50,091 nucleotides of DNA, from positions 1 through 50,091 of the forward strand of contig MIZA01000002.1 of NCBI GenBank assembly GCA_001875345.1. The letters are read 5' to 3'. This document shows, piece after piece, positions 17,869 through 26,384 of this stretch. Each line of letters begins with the position of its first letter. The first letter of the stretch is position 1. Origin of the DNA: Marine Group III euryarchaeote CG-Epi1. Its GTDB lineage: Archaea > Thermoplasmatota > Poseidoniia > MGIII > CG-Epi1. The notes beneath the pieces were generated by a model. The model was not told the DNA's origin. It was given only the letters and a program-made list of their open reading frames with translations, and ran no database searches. Both the position numbers and the translations under genes were made by a program.

Positions 17869-20268
17869 TTACAGACGACGTGATATCAGTGCTATGCCGA
17901 TAACTGCCATCACACCTAGTACTATTCCGAAGCCAGGTGTTTCTTCATCATCTCCAGAGTAAGGAGTAGATGTTTCAGATTCTGTTGAGTCTCCAACTAT
18001 TACTTTTCCAACCATTTGCATTCCAACATGTGGCTCACAGATGTAGTGGAAGGTTGTTGCTTCTGTAAAAGTATGTCTGAAATCAACAGTCTTTGCTGTC
18101 TCTCCACTGTAAATTCCTCCTTCTTTCCTCATTTGATCTCCCTCTGAAGAAATTTCGGCAACATTGTGTAGATCAGCTGAATCTGTCCATTGCCAGCATA
18201 CAGTTTCTCCTACCTTGATAGTTAGAGAAGCTGGGCTGTAAGCATATCCTGTAGAGTCAAGGCCTATGACATGATCGCATGTAGGCATTGAATCTTCTTC
18301 CTTAGGCTCTTCTTCCTTGACCGGCATCAATACCTTGTCAATGACATGAATAACTCCATTGCTAACAGGAACATCTGCAATGATTACGGTTGCATCGTTT
18401 ACTGAGACTGTGTCACCTATCATGAATGAGAGTTTATCGCTGCTAAGAGCTGTAGCTTCCATTCCATCTGTTAAATCTGATGACATGACCTTTCCACTAA
18501 CAACGTGCATTAGCAAAATATCTGCAAGTGCAGCTATTTTTTCATCTGTATCATAATCATCAAGATTAATTCCTGCTGCAGTAAATGCTTCATCAGTTGG
18601 AGCGAATACTGTGAAAGGACCTTCTCCTTTCAATGTGGTAGTCAAATTAGCTTTCTCTAAAGCTGCAACCAACGATGTGTGAATGGTTGTAGCTGCCGCC
18701 GTAGTTGGAATATCAACTGAAGGAATCCAAGACTTATCGCAAGTATCTGCTGTCTTAGTTACATCTACAGTGTGGCTAACCGGATCATAACATATCTCAC
18801 CTGCTGGTGGAATCATTACTTTATCGATAACGTGAATTACTCCATTACTAACTGGAACATTTGCTAGAATAACATTAGCTCCGTTAACTGATACATTGCC
18901 TTCAGATATACTGAAAACTAGAGTACCGCCATTTAGTGCGGTGGCCATCATTCCGTTTGAAAGGTCGGTTGACATTACTTTTCCGCTAACTACGTGATAA
19001 GTTAGAATGTTTGCAAGCGTGTCTGCGTCGAAATCATCTAAGCTAATTCCTGCTGCTGTGAAAGCTGCATCAGAAGGTGCGAATACTGTGAAAGGACCTT
19101 CTCCTTTCAATGCAGTGGTCAAATTAGCTTTCTCTAGAGCTGCAACCAATGATGTGTGAATGGTTGTAGCTGCTGCTGTAGTTGGAATATCAACTGAAGG
19201 AATCCACATTTCATCGCAGGTTTCTTCTGTTTTTGACAAATCTACAGTGTGTGTATCCATGTCATAGCAGATTTCTCCAACCGGAGGCGTTACTGTTGTA
19301 AGTGAAGGAGGCATCAGAACTTTATCAATAATGTGAATAATTCCGTTAGAAGTTTCAACATTTGCACTAGTAACTGTTGCATCACCGTTTAGAACTACAG
19401 TGTCTTCACCGTAAAAATTAACGGTTATAGGTTCTTGAATTAAGGTATTAACTTCCATTCCATCTGAAAGATCACTTGACATTACACTTCCCATTGTAAC
19501 ATGGTAAGATAGAATCATAGCTAGGGTTGCATTTTCTTCATCCGTATCAAAGTCGCTTAAATTCAATCCCATTTCTTCAAAAGCTGAATCTGTAGGTGCA
19601 AATACTGTATATGGTCCGTCACCTGAAAGTACGCCTACTAAGTTTGCATGAGCCAATGCTGCAACCAATGAAGTGTGTTCACCAGTAGAAACTGCAGTTG
19701 CTGGGATGTTAGGTAGTGTAACTGTTTCAGTAAGTGTAAATTCACCTATCATATTTGAGTGTACAGTACAGTAGTAACTCAAAGTATCATCAACTGTGAA
19801 ACCATCTTCAAACGAAATTGTAAAAGTTTCTGAACCAGCTATGCCTGAGTTACTTGACCCGTCTCCAGTCAATGTGATTTTGGCACTAGATTCTTGCTCG
19901 TAACCAGAGTCACTGATGTAGAATGGGTGGCTTGTAGCTCCGTTAAGTCTGTGAAAAGTGTACGTGTTTGTAATGTCTAATTCGCTGATTTCGGTAGTTC
20001 CTTCAGAATCTGCGTAAAATTCAAAGTAAGGTTCAGACATTGAACCTCCGCTAACATAAACATGAGTGACATCGTCACCTTCTTCGGCACTAGCTCCGTA
20101 GCTAGATTGATCTATACCAACGCTCAAAGCCAACATGATTACGAGAGGCGTAAACATGAAAGGAGCGTAATCTTTCATAATTTTCAAAACTGTGAAAACC
20201 GTAAAAACCGCCATAGCGGCAACGGCAGGCACTAGTCTGATAATTTGTTCAACAATTGTTGCATTCAT
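17869..20268 (-). CDS. Surface protein with three fasciclin (FAS1) domains between two cupredoxin domains
   Basis: A 799-residue membrane-anchored or secreted protein. Hydrophobic segments at 8-30 and 36-52 precede a cupredoxin-like domain (about 66-180) with candidate copper ligands His114, Cys167, His170, Met173. FAS1 domains follow at about 188-320, 359-488 and 518-650, each with the TVFAP(T/S)D-x-AF and NGxIHxIDKVxxP motifs. A second cupredoxin (664-758) has His701, Cys744, His747 and Met750. The tail PGFG, span and SRR fits PGF-CTERM. FAS1 domains mediate adhesion in known proteins; the copper domains suggest redox activity. Domains 2 and 3 share near-identical linkers, indicating recent internal duplication. 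A TATA-like site at 20291-20300 supports the start. Confidence 0.92.
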   Translation of the reverse strand: MNATIVEQIIRLVPAVAAMAVFTVFTVLKIMKDYAPFMFTPLVIMLALSVGIDQSSYGASAEEGDDVTHVYVSGGSMSEPYFEFYADSEGTTEISELDITNTYTFHRLNGATSHPFYISDSGYEQESSAKITLTGDGSSNSGIAGSETFTISFEDGFTVDDTLSYYCTVHSNMIGEFTLTETVTLPNIPATAVSTGEHTSLVAALAHANLVGVLSGDGPYTVFAPTDSAFEEMGLNLSDFDTDEENATLAMILSYHVTMGSVMSSDLSDGMEVNTLIQEPITVNFYGEDTVVLNGDATVTSANVETSNGIIHIIDKVLMPPSLTTVTPPVGEICYDMDTHTVDLSKTEETCDEMWIPSVDIPTTAAATTIHTSLVAALEKANLTTALKGEGPFTVFAPSDAAFTAAGISLDDFDADTLANILTYHVVSGKVMSTDLSNGMMATALNGGTLVFSISEGNVSVNGANVILANVPVSNGVIHVIDKVMIPPAGEICYDPVSHTVDVTKTADTCDKSWIPSVDIPTTAAATTIHTSLVAALEKANLTTTLKGEGPFTVFAPTDEAFTAAGINLDDYDTDEKIAALADILLMHVVSGKVMSSDLTDGMEATALSSDKLSFMIGDTVSVNDATVIIADVPVSNGVIHVIDKVLMPVKEEEPKEEDSMPTCDHVIGLDSTGYAYSPASLTIKVGETVCWQWTDSADLHNVAEISSEGDQMRKEGGIYSGETAKTVDFRHTFTEATTFHYICEPHVGMQMVGKVIVGDSTESETSTPYSGDDEETPGFGIVLGVMAVIGIALISRRL
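18600..19210. repeat. Direct repeat inside the fasciclin gene
   Basis: The stretch at about 18600-18732 recurs at about 19078-19210 with few changes (offset 478 bases). It covers the TVFAP core and the linker VDIPTTAAATTIHTSLVAAL of FAS1 domains 2 and 3, so one module was duplicated recently or is homogenised by conversion. Confidence 0.8.
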
Positions 20269-20290
20269 AACCTATTCTGTGCGGGAAGTT

Positions 20291-20300
20291 ATTTAAAAGT
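20291..20300 (-). promoter_or_regulatory. TATA-like box of the fasciclin gene
   Basis: ACTTTTAAAT on the minus strand, about 27 bases before the ATG at 20268. The rest of the roughly 80-base gap down to 20351 shows no other clear signal. Confidence 0.45.
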
Positions 20301-20351
20301 TAATAAACTGGTGACTAACTATTAATTACTAGTGCCAATTATCTGAAAATT

Positions 20352-21776
20352 CTATTTTTGTCGACGATAATCGGCAATACTTTTAACGGCTGCGGACATA
20401 CATTTGGTCACTTTTTTAGCCGTAGGGATGTGTAATTTTTCATCCGGACCGTGGGCGTTACCACCAGGCCCTCCAGCTCCAGTAATAATGAATTTAGAAT
20501 CTCTGTATCTGGCTTGCAACATTGCCATCACAGGAATTGTTCCACCTATGTATAGGTCCATTGAGGAATTTCCATAAAATTCACGACAAGCTTTCTCTAA
20601 ATCATTGGAGACTGAATCTGGTAACTTTGGTGAAAGAAATCCATCTGCTACTTCAGTCATTTCAGCTGTAACATGAGCTCCGTTTGGAGGATTATCTTCT
20701 AATAATTTCTGAACTTTAGAAGCAATTGATGAAGCATCCAAGCCAGGTGGAGTTCTGATCGAAATTTTCAAATCTGTATTAGTTCTTAACACATTTCCAG
20801 CAGAATGTATTGCAGGAATACCGTCAGCGCCTATAACCGAAAGGCTTGGTTTAAGATTCATAGTGATGAAAATATCTAAAGGGTCTTCAACTTGCTTCTT
20901 CACGCCTTCTAGAAGTGGAAAATCTTTCAAATCTTTGCCCTTCATCTTTACTATTTGGGAACAGGTATCTTTCATTTCTGAAGTTACTTCTGTATGCAGC
21001 CATTCAGGCAAAATTTCTCCTGTATTCTCATCTTCTATTCGTGATAATAATTGCCTTGCTAGTCTAAATGAGGAAGGCATAACGCCACTTCCGTGACCTG
21101 AATGAACTCCTACTGATGACACTTTGACAGAGAGAGTACCTGCAACTATTCCCCTAAGACTTTGTGTAACCCAAAGTCGATCATAATCCATTCCACCAGT
21201 ATCTAAAACAATGACTAAATCTGGAATGCCTAACTGAGGTTTGAGCTCGTCCAAGTATAATTCTAGATCTGGAGAACCGCTTTCTTCGCCTGTTTCGATA
21301 AGAAATCGACAAGTAGGGTGAGAAAGCCCTTGTTCTTGCAGCCCTAAAACAGATAAGACACCTGCATATCCTCCGTAGCCATCATCTACACTTCCTCTGC
21401 CATAAAGCCAACTATCTTCTATTACAGGTTTCCATGGTCCTTTACCTTCAGACCAACCTGTAGCTTCAGGTTGCTTATCTAGATGAGAATAAAATAAAAT
21501 CTCACCTTCCGCGTCTCCATCAATTGTAACTAGAAGCACTGGGGACCTACCGCTCAATCTATGAACTGAAACGCTCGTTCTTTCCAAGGGTAAACTTTTG
21601 ACCCATGAGATAAAGGTCTCAATTGCAGCATCCAAATATCCATTTTCCTCCCAATCTGAATCAAATGAAGGCGATAAGGCAGGAATCTCTATGAACTCAC
21701 AAAGGCTTGGCAATGCTGACTCATCCCATTTTTTATCGATGAAATCTGAAAGTCTTGAAAAGTCTAAAGATTTCAT
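20352..21776 (-). CDS. M20 family metallopeptidase (dipeptidase-like)
   Basis: A 474-residue cytosolic zinc peptidase of the ArgE/DapE/CNDP2 type that hydrolyses dipeptides or N-acyl amino acids. The metal ligands are visible in order: His in FYSHLDKQP, bridging Asp in GRGSVDDGYGG, the Glu pair in ETGEESGS, Asp in VLDTGGMD and His in GNAHGPDEKLHIP. A dimerisation domain lies at about 200-320. Length and lack of a signal peptide favour the carnosinase-like branch, so peptide catabolism is the likely role. The start lies 3 bases after the stop of the lectin-domain gene, hence a two-gene operon. Confidence 0.93.
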   Translation of the reverse strand: MKSLDFSRLSDFIDKKWDESALPSLCEFIEIPALSPSFDSDWEENGYLDAAIETFISWVKSLPLERTSVSVHRLSGRSPVLLVTIDGDAEGEILFYSHLDKQPEATGWSEGKGPWKPVIEDSWLYGRGSVDDGYGGYAGVLSVLGLQEQGLSHPTCRFLIETGEESGSPDLELYLDELKPQLGIPDLVIVLDTGGMDYDRLWVTQSLRGIVAGTLSVKVSSVGVHSGHGSGVMPSSFRLARQLLSRIEDENTGEILPEWLHTEVTSEMKDTCSQIVKMKGKDLKDFPLLEGVKKQVEDPLDIFITMNLKPSLSVIGADGIPAIHSAGNVLRTNTDLKISIRTPPGLDASSIASKVQKLLEDNPPNGAHVTAEMTEVADGFLSPKLPDSVSNDLEKACREFYGNSSMDLYIGGTIPVMAMLQARYRDSKFIITGAGGPGGNAHGPDEKLHIPTAKKVTKCMSAAVKSIADYRRQK

Positions 21777-21779
21777 AAA

Positions 21780-23609
21780 TCAATGCCTTTCTTTTCTATT
21801 GTAAGCAATTATTAAAACTGATAACAAAGCCAAAGCGAAATTGAAACCTGGGATATTTCCATCCTCTGTAACTTCTTTAAGAATTTGAGAAGATGAACAA
21901 CCTTCAATATCAACGGACTCTCCTACTGGAGTTCCAGGACATCTATCGCTATCATCATCGATTCCATCGTTATCATCATCCATATCATTTTCATCTAAAA
22001 TTCCATCGTTATCATCGTCCTCATCAAACTGATCTACAATCCCGTCATTATCTGCATCTGGATCTCCCTCTTCCTTCAAAATCTCATTTCTTTCGTCGTC
22101 AGTTAACGGATTTGCTTTAACATAGGTTAAAACATCTGTTCCATTTTTATCATCCCAGACCCATTGAGGTATAAGTGCCTCATAATGATTGGTACCGTTC
22201 ATCTCAAATTCTACTACTATTCCAGTCCAATCGAGATGACATCTATTATCATTCAGAACCTTATCAAAGCCCCAAACTTCTAAACAATCTTCAGGGCCTG
22301 CCTCGTTGGGCTCTCCCTCTGCCCAGAAATCATTACTGAAATTTTCACCTGTTACCCATTCCCAACCACCCTCAGGTTCCTGGTAATTTGGATTATCCAT
22401 ATTGTGAAATCCTCCAAGCCAATAGGATTGACCATCTAGCAATGAGAAAATCAACTCGGCCTCTTCCTTACTGGTTATAGTAGCAAGGTGGCCATTGACT
22501 CCTTCATACGTTAATGTTTCGGCATATTCTACTGCTTCATGCCAATCATATGCAGCATAATTTGGAAATCCTTGCCCAAAAGTTGCCTCCAATTTACCAA
22601 CTGTACCATTCTCAGCTGAAAATCCGATCCAACCATAGGGTGGTTTGTAATAGTTATCAGTTTCATGTGGCCAAACATTTGTACTTTCTGATTCAATATT
22701 TGTAAAAACCTCGCCATAGCCTAATCCAAAGTGAAAGTTAGTTTCCTTGCCCTTGAAGTCTTCATCGGGCCATTCGAATGTCAAAGAATGATTACCAGGA
22801 GTGTGAGAACTATTTGGAAAAGAAACGTGCATCCATTGCCCAATCCATAATCTGTCATCAGAGTTATCAGAAAAACTGCCTATTAGGCTTGAAGTAGGTC
22901 CTACACTCTCAAACTCCCAGTCATCCCACACTGCATTAATGCCATTGATTGCAAGTATAGGCCCATCTGAAACTACTTCCTCAGGCTGATTGTAATGATC
23001 GTTTAACATTTCATGATGAATCGCATCTATTTTCTCGACCGTTGAATCGCTACTTCCAATTGATTCATTTACATTCACAATGCGTTGAGACATTAAACCT
23101 CTAGGAACTCCATCTGTCATAGATTCAATTAGGAAATTGTCACGAACCCAGCTTACCATTTCCAAAGTGATTAAATTGTTGAAAGTGGCATTTTCATTGA
23201 TCAATACTTTAGCTTTACCATCATATGAAGACGTTAAATTAGAAATAGTGGCTATGGCATCATCGGCATCTACTGTGCCATTTGCTACATCGTCCAGTAT
23301 AATGCTAACATCTTTCCTATATTGCTCATCTAAAACAAATAACTGATAATTCTTTACCAACAATTTTCTAAAAGTTTCCGATTCTTCATTGGAATATTCT
23401 CTTCGCATATACACATGACCCGAAAATTCTTCGGTATCATTTTCGTCATAATTTTTAAGATCTAATTCGTGCAAATTAAAGTCATATTGCAAAAATGGTT
23501 GATATTCATAATACTCTTCGTCGTATTCTGCGCTATAATTTGGAGTGAAAAAAAGTACTCCAGAAACAAGTGACGCGACTAAAAACAAAGCTAAAAATAC
23601 TCTTGACAT
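21780..23609 (-). CDS. Secreted C-type-lectin-like protein with TSP3 calcium repeats
   Basis: A 609-residue surface protein. Residues 1-22 are a signal peptide; 30-340 are acidic without a recognised domain. A C-type lectin-like domain spans about 345-470: it starts with HEAVEYAETL, has the WLGG and WEWVTGE core, a DFWAEGEPNEAGPEDCLE stretch with an EPN calcium/sugar-binding motif, and a Cys442/Cys457 pair ending in GIVVEFE. Residues 516-571 are Asp-rich thrombospondin type-3 repeats (DxDNDGIxD). The tail NIPGF, span, NRKERH resembles a CTERM signal. Likely a calcium-dependent adhesin or polysaccharide binder; the ligand is unknown. TATA box at 23631-23639; operon with the M20 peptidase. Confidence 0.88.
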   Translation of the reverse strand: MSRVFLALFLVASLVSGVLFFTPNYSAEYDEEYYEYQPFLQYDFNLHELDLKNYDENDTEEFSGHVYMRREYSNEESETFRKLLVKNYQLFVLDEQYRKDVSIILDDVANGTVDADDAIATISNLTSSYDGKAKVLINENATFNNLITLEMVSWVRDNFLIESMTDGVPRGLMSQRIVNVNESIGSSDSTVEKIDAIHHEMLNDHYNQPEEVVSDGPILAINGINAVWDDWEFESVGPTSSLIGSFSDNSDDRLWIGQWMHVSFPNSSHTPGNHSLTFEWPDEDFKGKETNFHFGLGYGEVFTNIESESTNVWPHETDNYYKPPYGWIGFSAENGTVGKLEATFGQGFPNYAAYDWHEAVEYAETLTYEGVNGHLATITSKEEAELIFSLLDGQSYWLGGFHNMDNPNYQEPEGGWEWVTGENFSNDFWAEGEPNEAGPEDCLEVWGFDKVLNDNRCHLDWTGIVVEFEMNGTNHYEALIPQWVWDDKNGTDVLTYVKANPLTDDERNEILKEEGDPDADNDGIVDQFDEDDDNDGILDENDMDDDNDGIDDDSDRCPGTPVGESVDIEGCSSSQILKEVTEDGNIPGFNFALALLSVLIIAYNRKERH

Positions 23610-23630
23610 AATTATGTGTTAGTCTTACGG

Positions 23631-23639
23631 TATTTATAG
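23631..23639 (-). promoter_or_regulatory. TATA box of the lectin-peptidase operon
   Basis: CTATAAATA, centred 26 bases before the ATG at 23609. It is divergent from the oxidase operon promoter. Confidence 0.65.
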
Positions 23640-23655
23640 AGTATTGCTAAACAAA

Positions 23656-23665
23656 CTATAATAAG
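23656..23665 (+). promoter_or_regulatory. TATA box of the cytochrome oxidase operon
   Basis: CTATAATAAG, centred 26 bases before the ctaA ATG; leaderless start expected. The two divergent TATA boxes are only about 25 bases apart, so the promoters may compete or be co-regulated. Confidence 0.6.
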
Positions 23666-23686
23666 TGGAGCCGACCGTAAAATTCT

Positions 23687-24718
23687 ATGGTACCTTGGTA
23701 TCGCTCATATCTTATTCCTTTCGGACTAGCTTTCATCGCTTTTCTCATTATAACCACAGGAGGGTGGATTCGTATTAATGATGCTGGAGAAAGCTGCCCG
23801 GACTGGCCTACTTGTTTCGGTACTTGGGGTTTTGATGTTTCTGCAGATGAGCAGGAAGAATGGTGGAATGAAAATCCTGATGAAATAGACTCTAGAGGTG
23901 GAACCCATAGATACACAACTTATCAAATTTTTACTGAATGGGCGCACCGAGCATTAGTTGGAGTAATAGGCATTCTTGTTGCTTATAGTCATTACACGGC
24001 TTGGTCACTAAGAGATAGTATCGGTACTAGAGTATACAAAATACATTTTGTATCTAGTATGTTCCTTATTATGCAAGCAGTATTAGGTTACGTAACTGTT
24101 GATCTTGATAATGCGCCTTGGACCGTATCTTTACATCTCTTTATGGCTCTAATTTTTACGACTTCACTAATTACTGTGGGTTTTGTTTGGTGGCAAAATC
24201 AGGTTGGGCTACCAGAGTACTTTAAAATTAGTAAAATCAGTACTAAGTTTAAAAATTATATTTGGTATCTGTGTTTAATTGTACTTATACAATTAATGAT
24301 AGGGGCGTACCTTTCGACTAGTTATCATAGAGCCGCTTGTGATATTGGATTTTACAAAGGATGGCCTCTATGCCAAGGTTCTGCATTGCCCACTCTCGAA
24401 CAATTTGGTATTATTCTAAATTATGGACATAGATTATCTGCAATTGTGGTAGGTTTTTTACTTCTGTATGTATTGAAAGAAATAAAAAGTGAGCTAAAGA
24501 ATTCAAACGTTGAGAAATTTCTGAAAATAGCCAGTTTCTTTTACTTTGGAAACATACTTTTAGGTGGTTTATATGTAGTCACAGCTGTTGATGGGGTGTT
24601 TCTAGGTTGGCTCTCGCTTCTACATTTACTTGTAGGGGCTTGCGTATTCCTATCATTAGCAACAACATATTTACTAATTAATTTAAGCGAATTCAAGGAA
24701 ACAAATGTCTCAAACTAA
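23687..24718 (+). CDS. ctaA: Heme A synthase CtaA/COX15
   Basis: Oxidises the C8 methyl of heme O to a formyl group, making heme A for the oxidase. This is an eight-span membrane protein of 343 residues with the two-half architecture: each half has a Cys pair near a WP-x-C motif (CPDWPTC near residue 37 and the PLCQG region near 225) and heme-ligand histidines (EWAHR, LHLF, YGHRLS, LHLLVG). The extra extracytoplasmic insert after the first Cys pair is acidic. First gene of the ctaA-ctaB-cox operon; its end overlaps ctaB by 14 bases. Confidence 0.96.
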   Translation: MVPWYRSYLIPFGLAFIAFLIITTGGWIRINDAGESCPDWPTCFGTWGFDVSADEQEEWWNENPDEIDSRGGTHRYTTYQIFTEWAHRALVGVIGILVAYSHYTAWSLRDSIGTRVYKIHFVSSMFLIMQAVLGYVTVDLDNAPWTVSLHLFMALIFTTSLITVGFVWWQNQVGLPEYFKISKISTKFKNYIWYLCLIVLIQLMIGAYLSTSYHRAACDIGFYKGWPLCQGSALPTLEQFGIILNYGHRLSAIVVGFLLLYVLKEIKSELKNSNVEKFLKIASFFYFGNILLGGLYVVTAVDGVFLGWLSLLHLLVGACVFLSLATTYLLINLSEFKETNVSN

Positions 24719-25613
24719 ACCATCACTACTGAAAATCTATTGGATTTTAATGAAACCTAGGGTCGTTTTCTTGTTACAGGTGACTGCACTTTGTGGAATT
24801 TTTACCTATGATTTTAGTGAGGGATATGATAATGGAAGAAACTACGTTGATAGCATCTGGACGTCCTTAGTCGTTTTACTTGGAGGGACAATGGCTAGTG
24901 GAGGGTCTATGGCTGTAAATATGTGGTACGAAAGAGATATTGACCCCTTGATGGAGAGGACTGAAAATCGACCAATTCAATCTGGTTTTATATCTGCTGA
25001 GCATGCATTGTTGTTCGGAATAACAATATCATGTGCAGGAGTAGCTCTTGTAACTTTTCTAACTAATATTAATGCTGGAATTTTGACTGCTGCAAGCGCT
25101 TTATTTTACACAGTGGTATACACCATGCTCCTCAAACGAAGAACTCCACAGAACATTGTGATTGGGGGTTTGGCTGGCTCTACTCCTCCTGCAATAGGGT
25201 GGGCTGCTGCTTCCAATAACCTGTTTGAATTACTACCTTGGCTCATGGTATTGACAATCTTTCTTTGGACCCCTGCACATTTTTGGGCGTTAACTCTGTC
25301 TAAAAGACGCGATTATGGAGAAGCTGGAGTACCAATGCTCTCAGTTGTGAGCGGCGAAGACACAACGAGAAAATACATATTTCTATATTGCATATGTTTA
25401 GTGCTAAACTCAATTTCTATAATAGTGAATGGAAATACTGGATTAATATTTTTAATTTCAGGAATTAGTCTTTCTGTATATTTTGCATACCTTGCTCAAA
25501 CCTTAACAAAAACCAAATCTGAAGACGATGCGTGGAATTTATTTAAATTTTCAAATATGTACCTTTTTACATTCTTCATTTTACTTGTTTTAGATACTGC
25601 ATATACTGTATAA
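24705..25613 (+). CDS. ctaB: Protoheme IX farnesyltransferase CtaB (heme O synthase)
   Basis: Adds the farnesyl chain to heme B to give heme O, the substrate of CtaA. This UbiA-family membrane prenyltransferase of 302 residues has the first Asp-rich prenyl-diphosphate motif (NMWYERDIDPLMERTENRP, about residues 80-98) and the conserved WTPAHFWALTL plus DYGEAGVPML region (about 187-212). It overlaps ctaA by 14 bases, consistent with coupled translation, and is followed by a gap of about 60 bases before subunit II. Confidence 0.97.
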   Translation: MSQTKPSLLKIYWILMKPRVVFLLQVTALCGIFTYDFSEGYDNGRNYVDSIWTSLVVLLGGTMASGGSMAVNMWYERDIDPLMERTENRPIQSGFISAEHALLFGITISCAGVALVTFLTNINAGILTAASALFYTVVYTMLLKRRTPQNIVIGGLAGSTPPAIGWAAASNNLFELLPWLMVLTIFLWTPAHFWALTLSKRRDYGEAGVPMLSVVSGEDTTRKYIFLYCICLVLNSISIIVNGNTGLIFLISGISLSVYFAYLAQTLTKTKSEDDAWNLFKFSNMYLFTFFILLVLDTAYTV

Positions 25614-25676
25614 TCGTACTTATCTTTAATAATGCCATTCTATATACAAAGAATACTTTACTTTAAAAGGCAAAAA

Positions 25677-26384
25677 ATGTCCATAATCAGTGACTTAATT
25701 TACTTCGATAACCCAGCGATATGGGATAGTTTCGGAGGCACCAGCTCGGGTATTGGTGGACTGACATGGCAAATGTTCATTTGGTCTGTAATTGTTGGAC
25801 TCTTAGTAATCACTTGGCTGATATACAACTTAATTTTCTTTAGACACAAAGAAGGCGATCCAGAGCCGAAAGATGCTCTGAAAGCTGGAGTTTTTCCACA
25901 TGAAAGGGGAGATGTTAAAATAGAATTAACATGGACAATAGCTCCACTTATTTTAGTAAGTTGGCTTACATTTCTATCTCTGGCTCCATTGGATTACATG
26001 TGGGATATTCCTGATAATGAAGAAGCTGACGTTACTGTAGAAGTTACTGCAGGATCTTGGTATTGGGGATTTGAATATGCTAATGATTACGAGAAACCCG
26101 ACGAATTTACGAAATGCTCTTCTAACATCAATTGTCTAGAAGTTCCAGCAAACAGTATTATTCGTTTTAATGTTACATCGGTTGATAATTTGCACGCTTT
26201 TTACCTTCCTGACATGGGAATTAAACAAGACGCAGTTCCTGGATTGAATACTGCCACTTGGGTTGATACTAGCATTGTATCTGCTAGAGATGAACCTTAC
26301 CGAATTTACTGTACTGAGTATTGTGGAAATAGCCACTCTCAGATGCTAGCTGAAATTTACGTAACTGAGGTTAGCAATGCTTAG
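25677..26384 (+). CDS. coxB: Cytochrome c oxidase subunit II (CuA)
   Basis: Receives electrons at the binuclear CuA site and passes them to subunit I. Two spans (about 30-52 and 80-102) are followed by an outside cupredoxin domain. All CuA ligands are present: His in NLHAFYLPDMGIKQDAVPG and Cys-Cys-His-Met in YCTEYCGNSHSQM. The frame also opens at an ATG at 25632, but AAAGG at 25666-25670 stands 6 bases before the ATG at 25677, so that start (235 residues) is chosen. A TATA-like run at 25640-25646 might give the oxidase subunits a separate promoter. The end overlaps subunit I by 8 bases. Confidence 0.95.
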   Translation: MSIISDLIYFDNPAIWDSFGGTSSGIGGLTWQMFIWSVIVGLLVITWLIYNLIFFRHKEGDPEPKDALKAGVFPHERGDVKIELTWTIAPLILVSWLTFLSLAPLDYMWDIPDNEEADVTVEVTAGSWYWGFEYANDYEKPDEFTKCSSNINCLEVPANSIIRFNVTSVDNLHAFYLPDMGIKQDAVPGLNTATWVDTSIVSARDEPYRIYCTEYCGNSHSQMLAEIYVTEVSNA

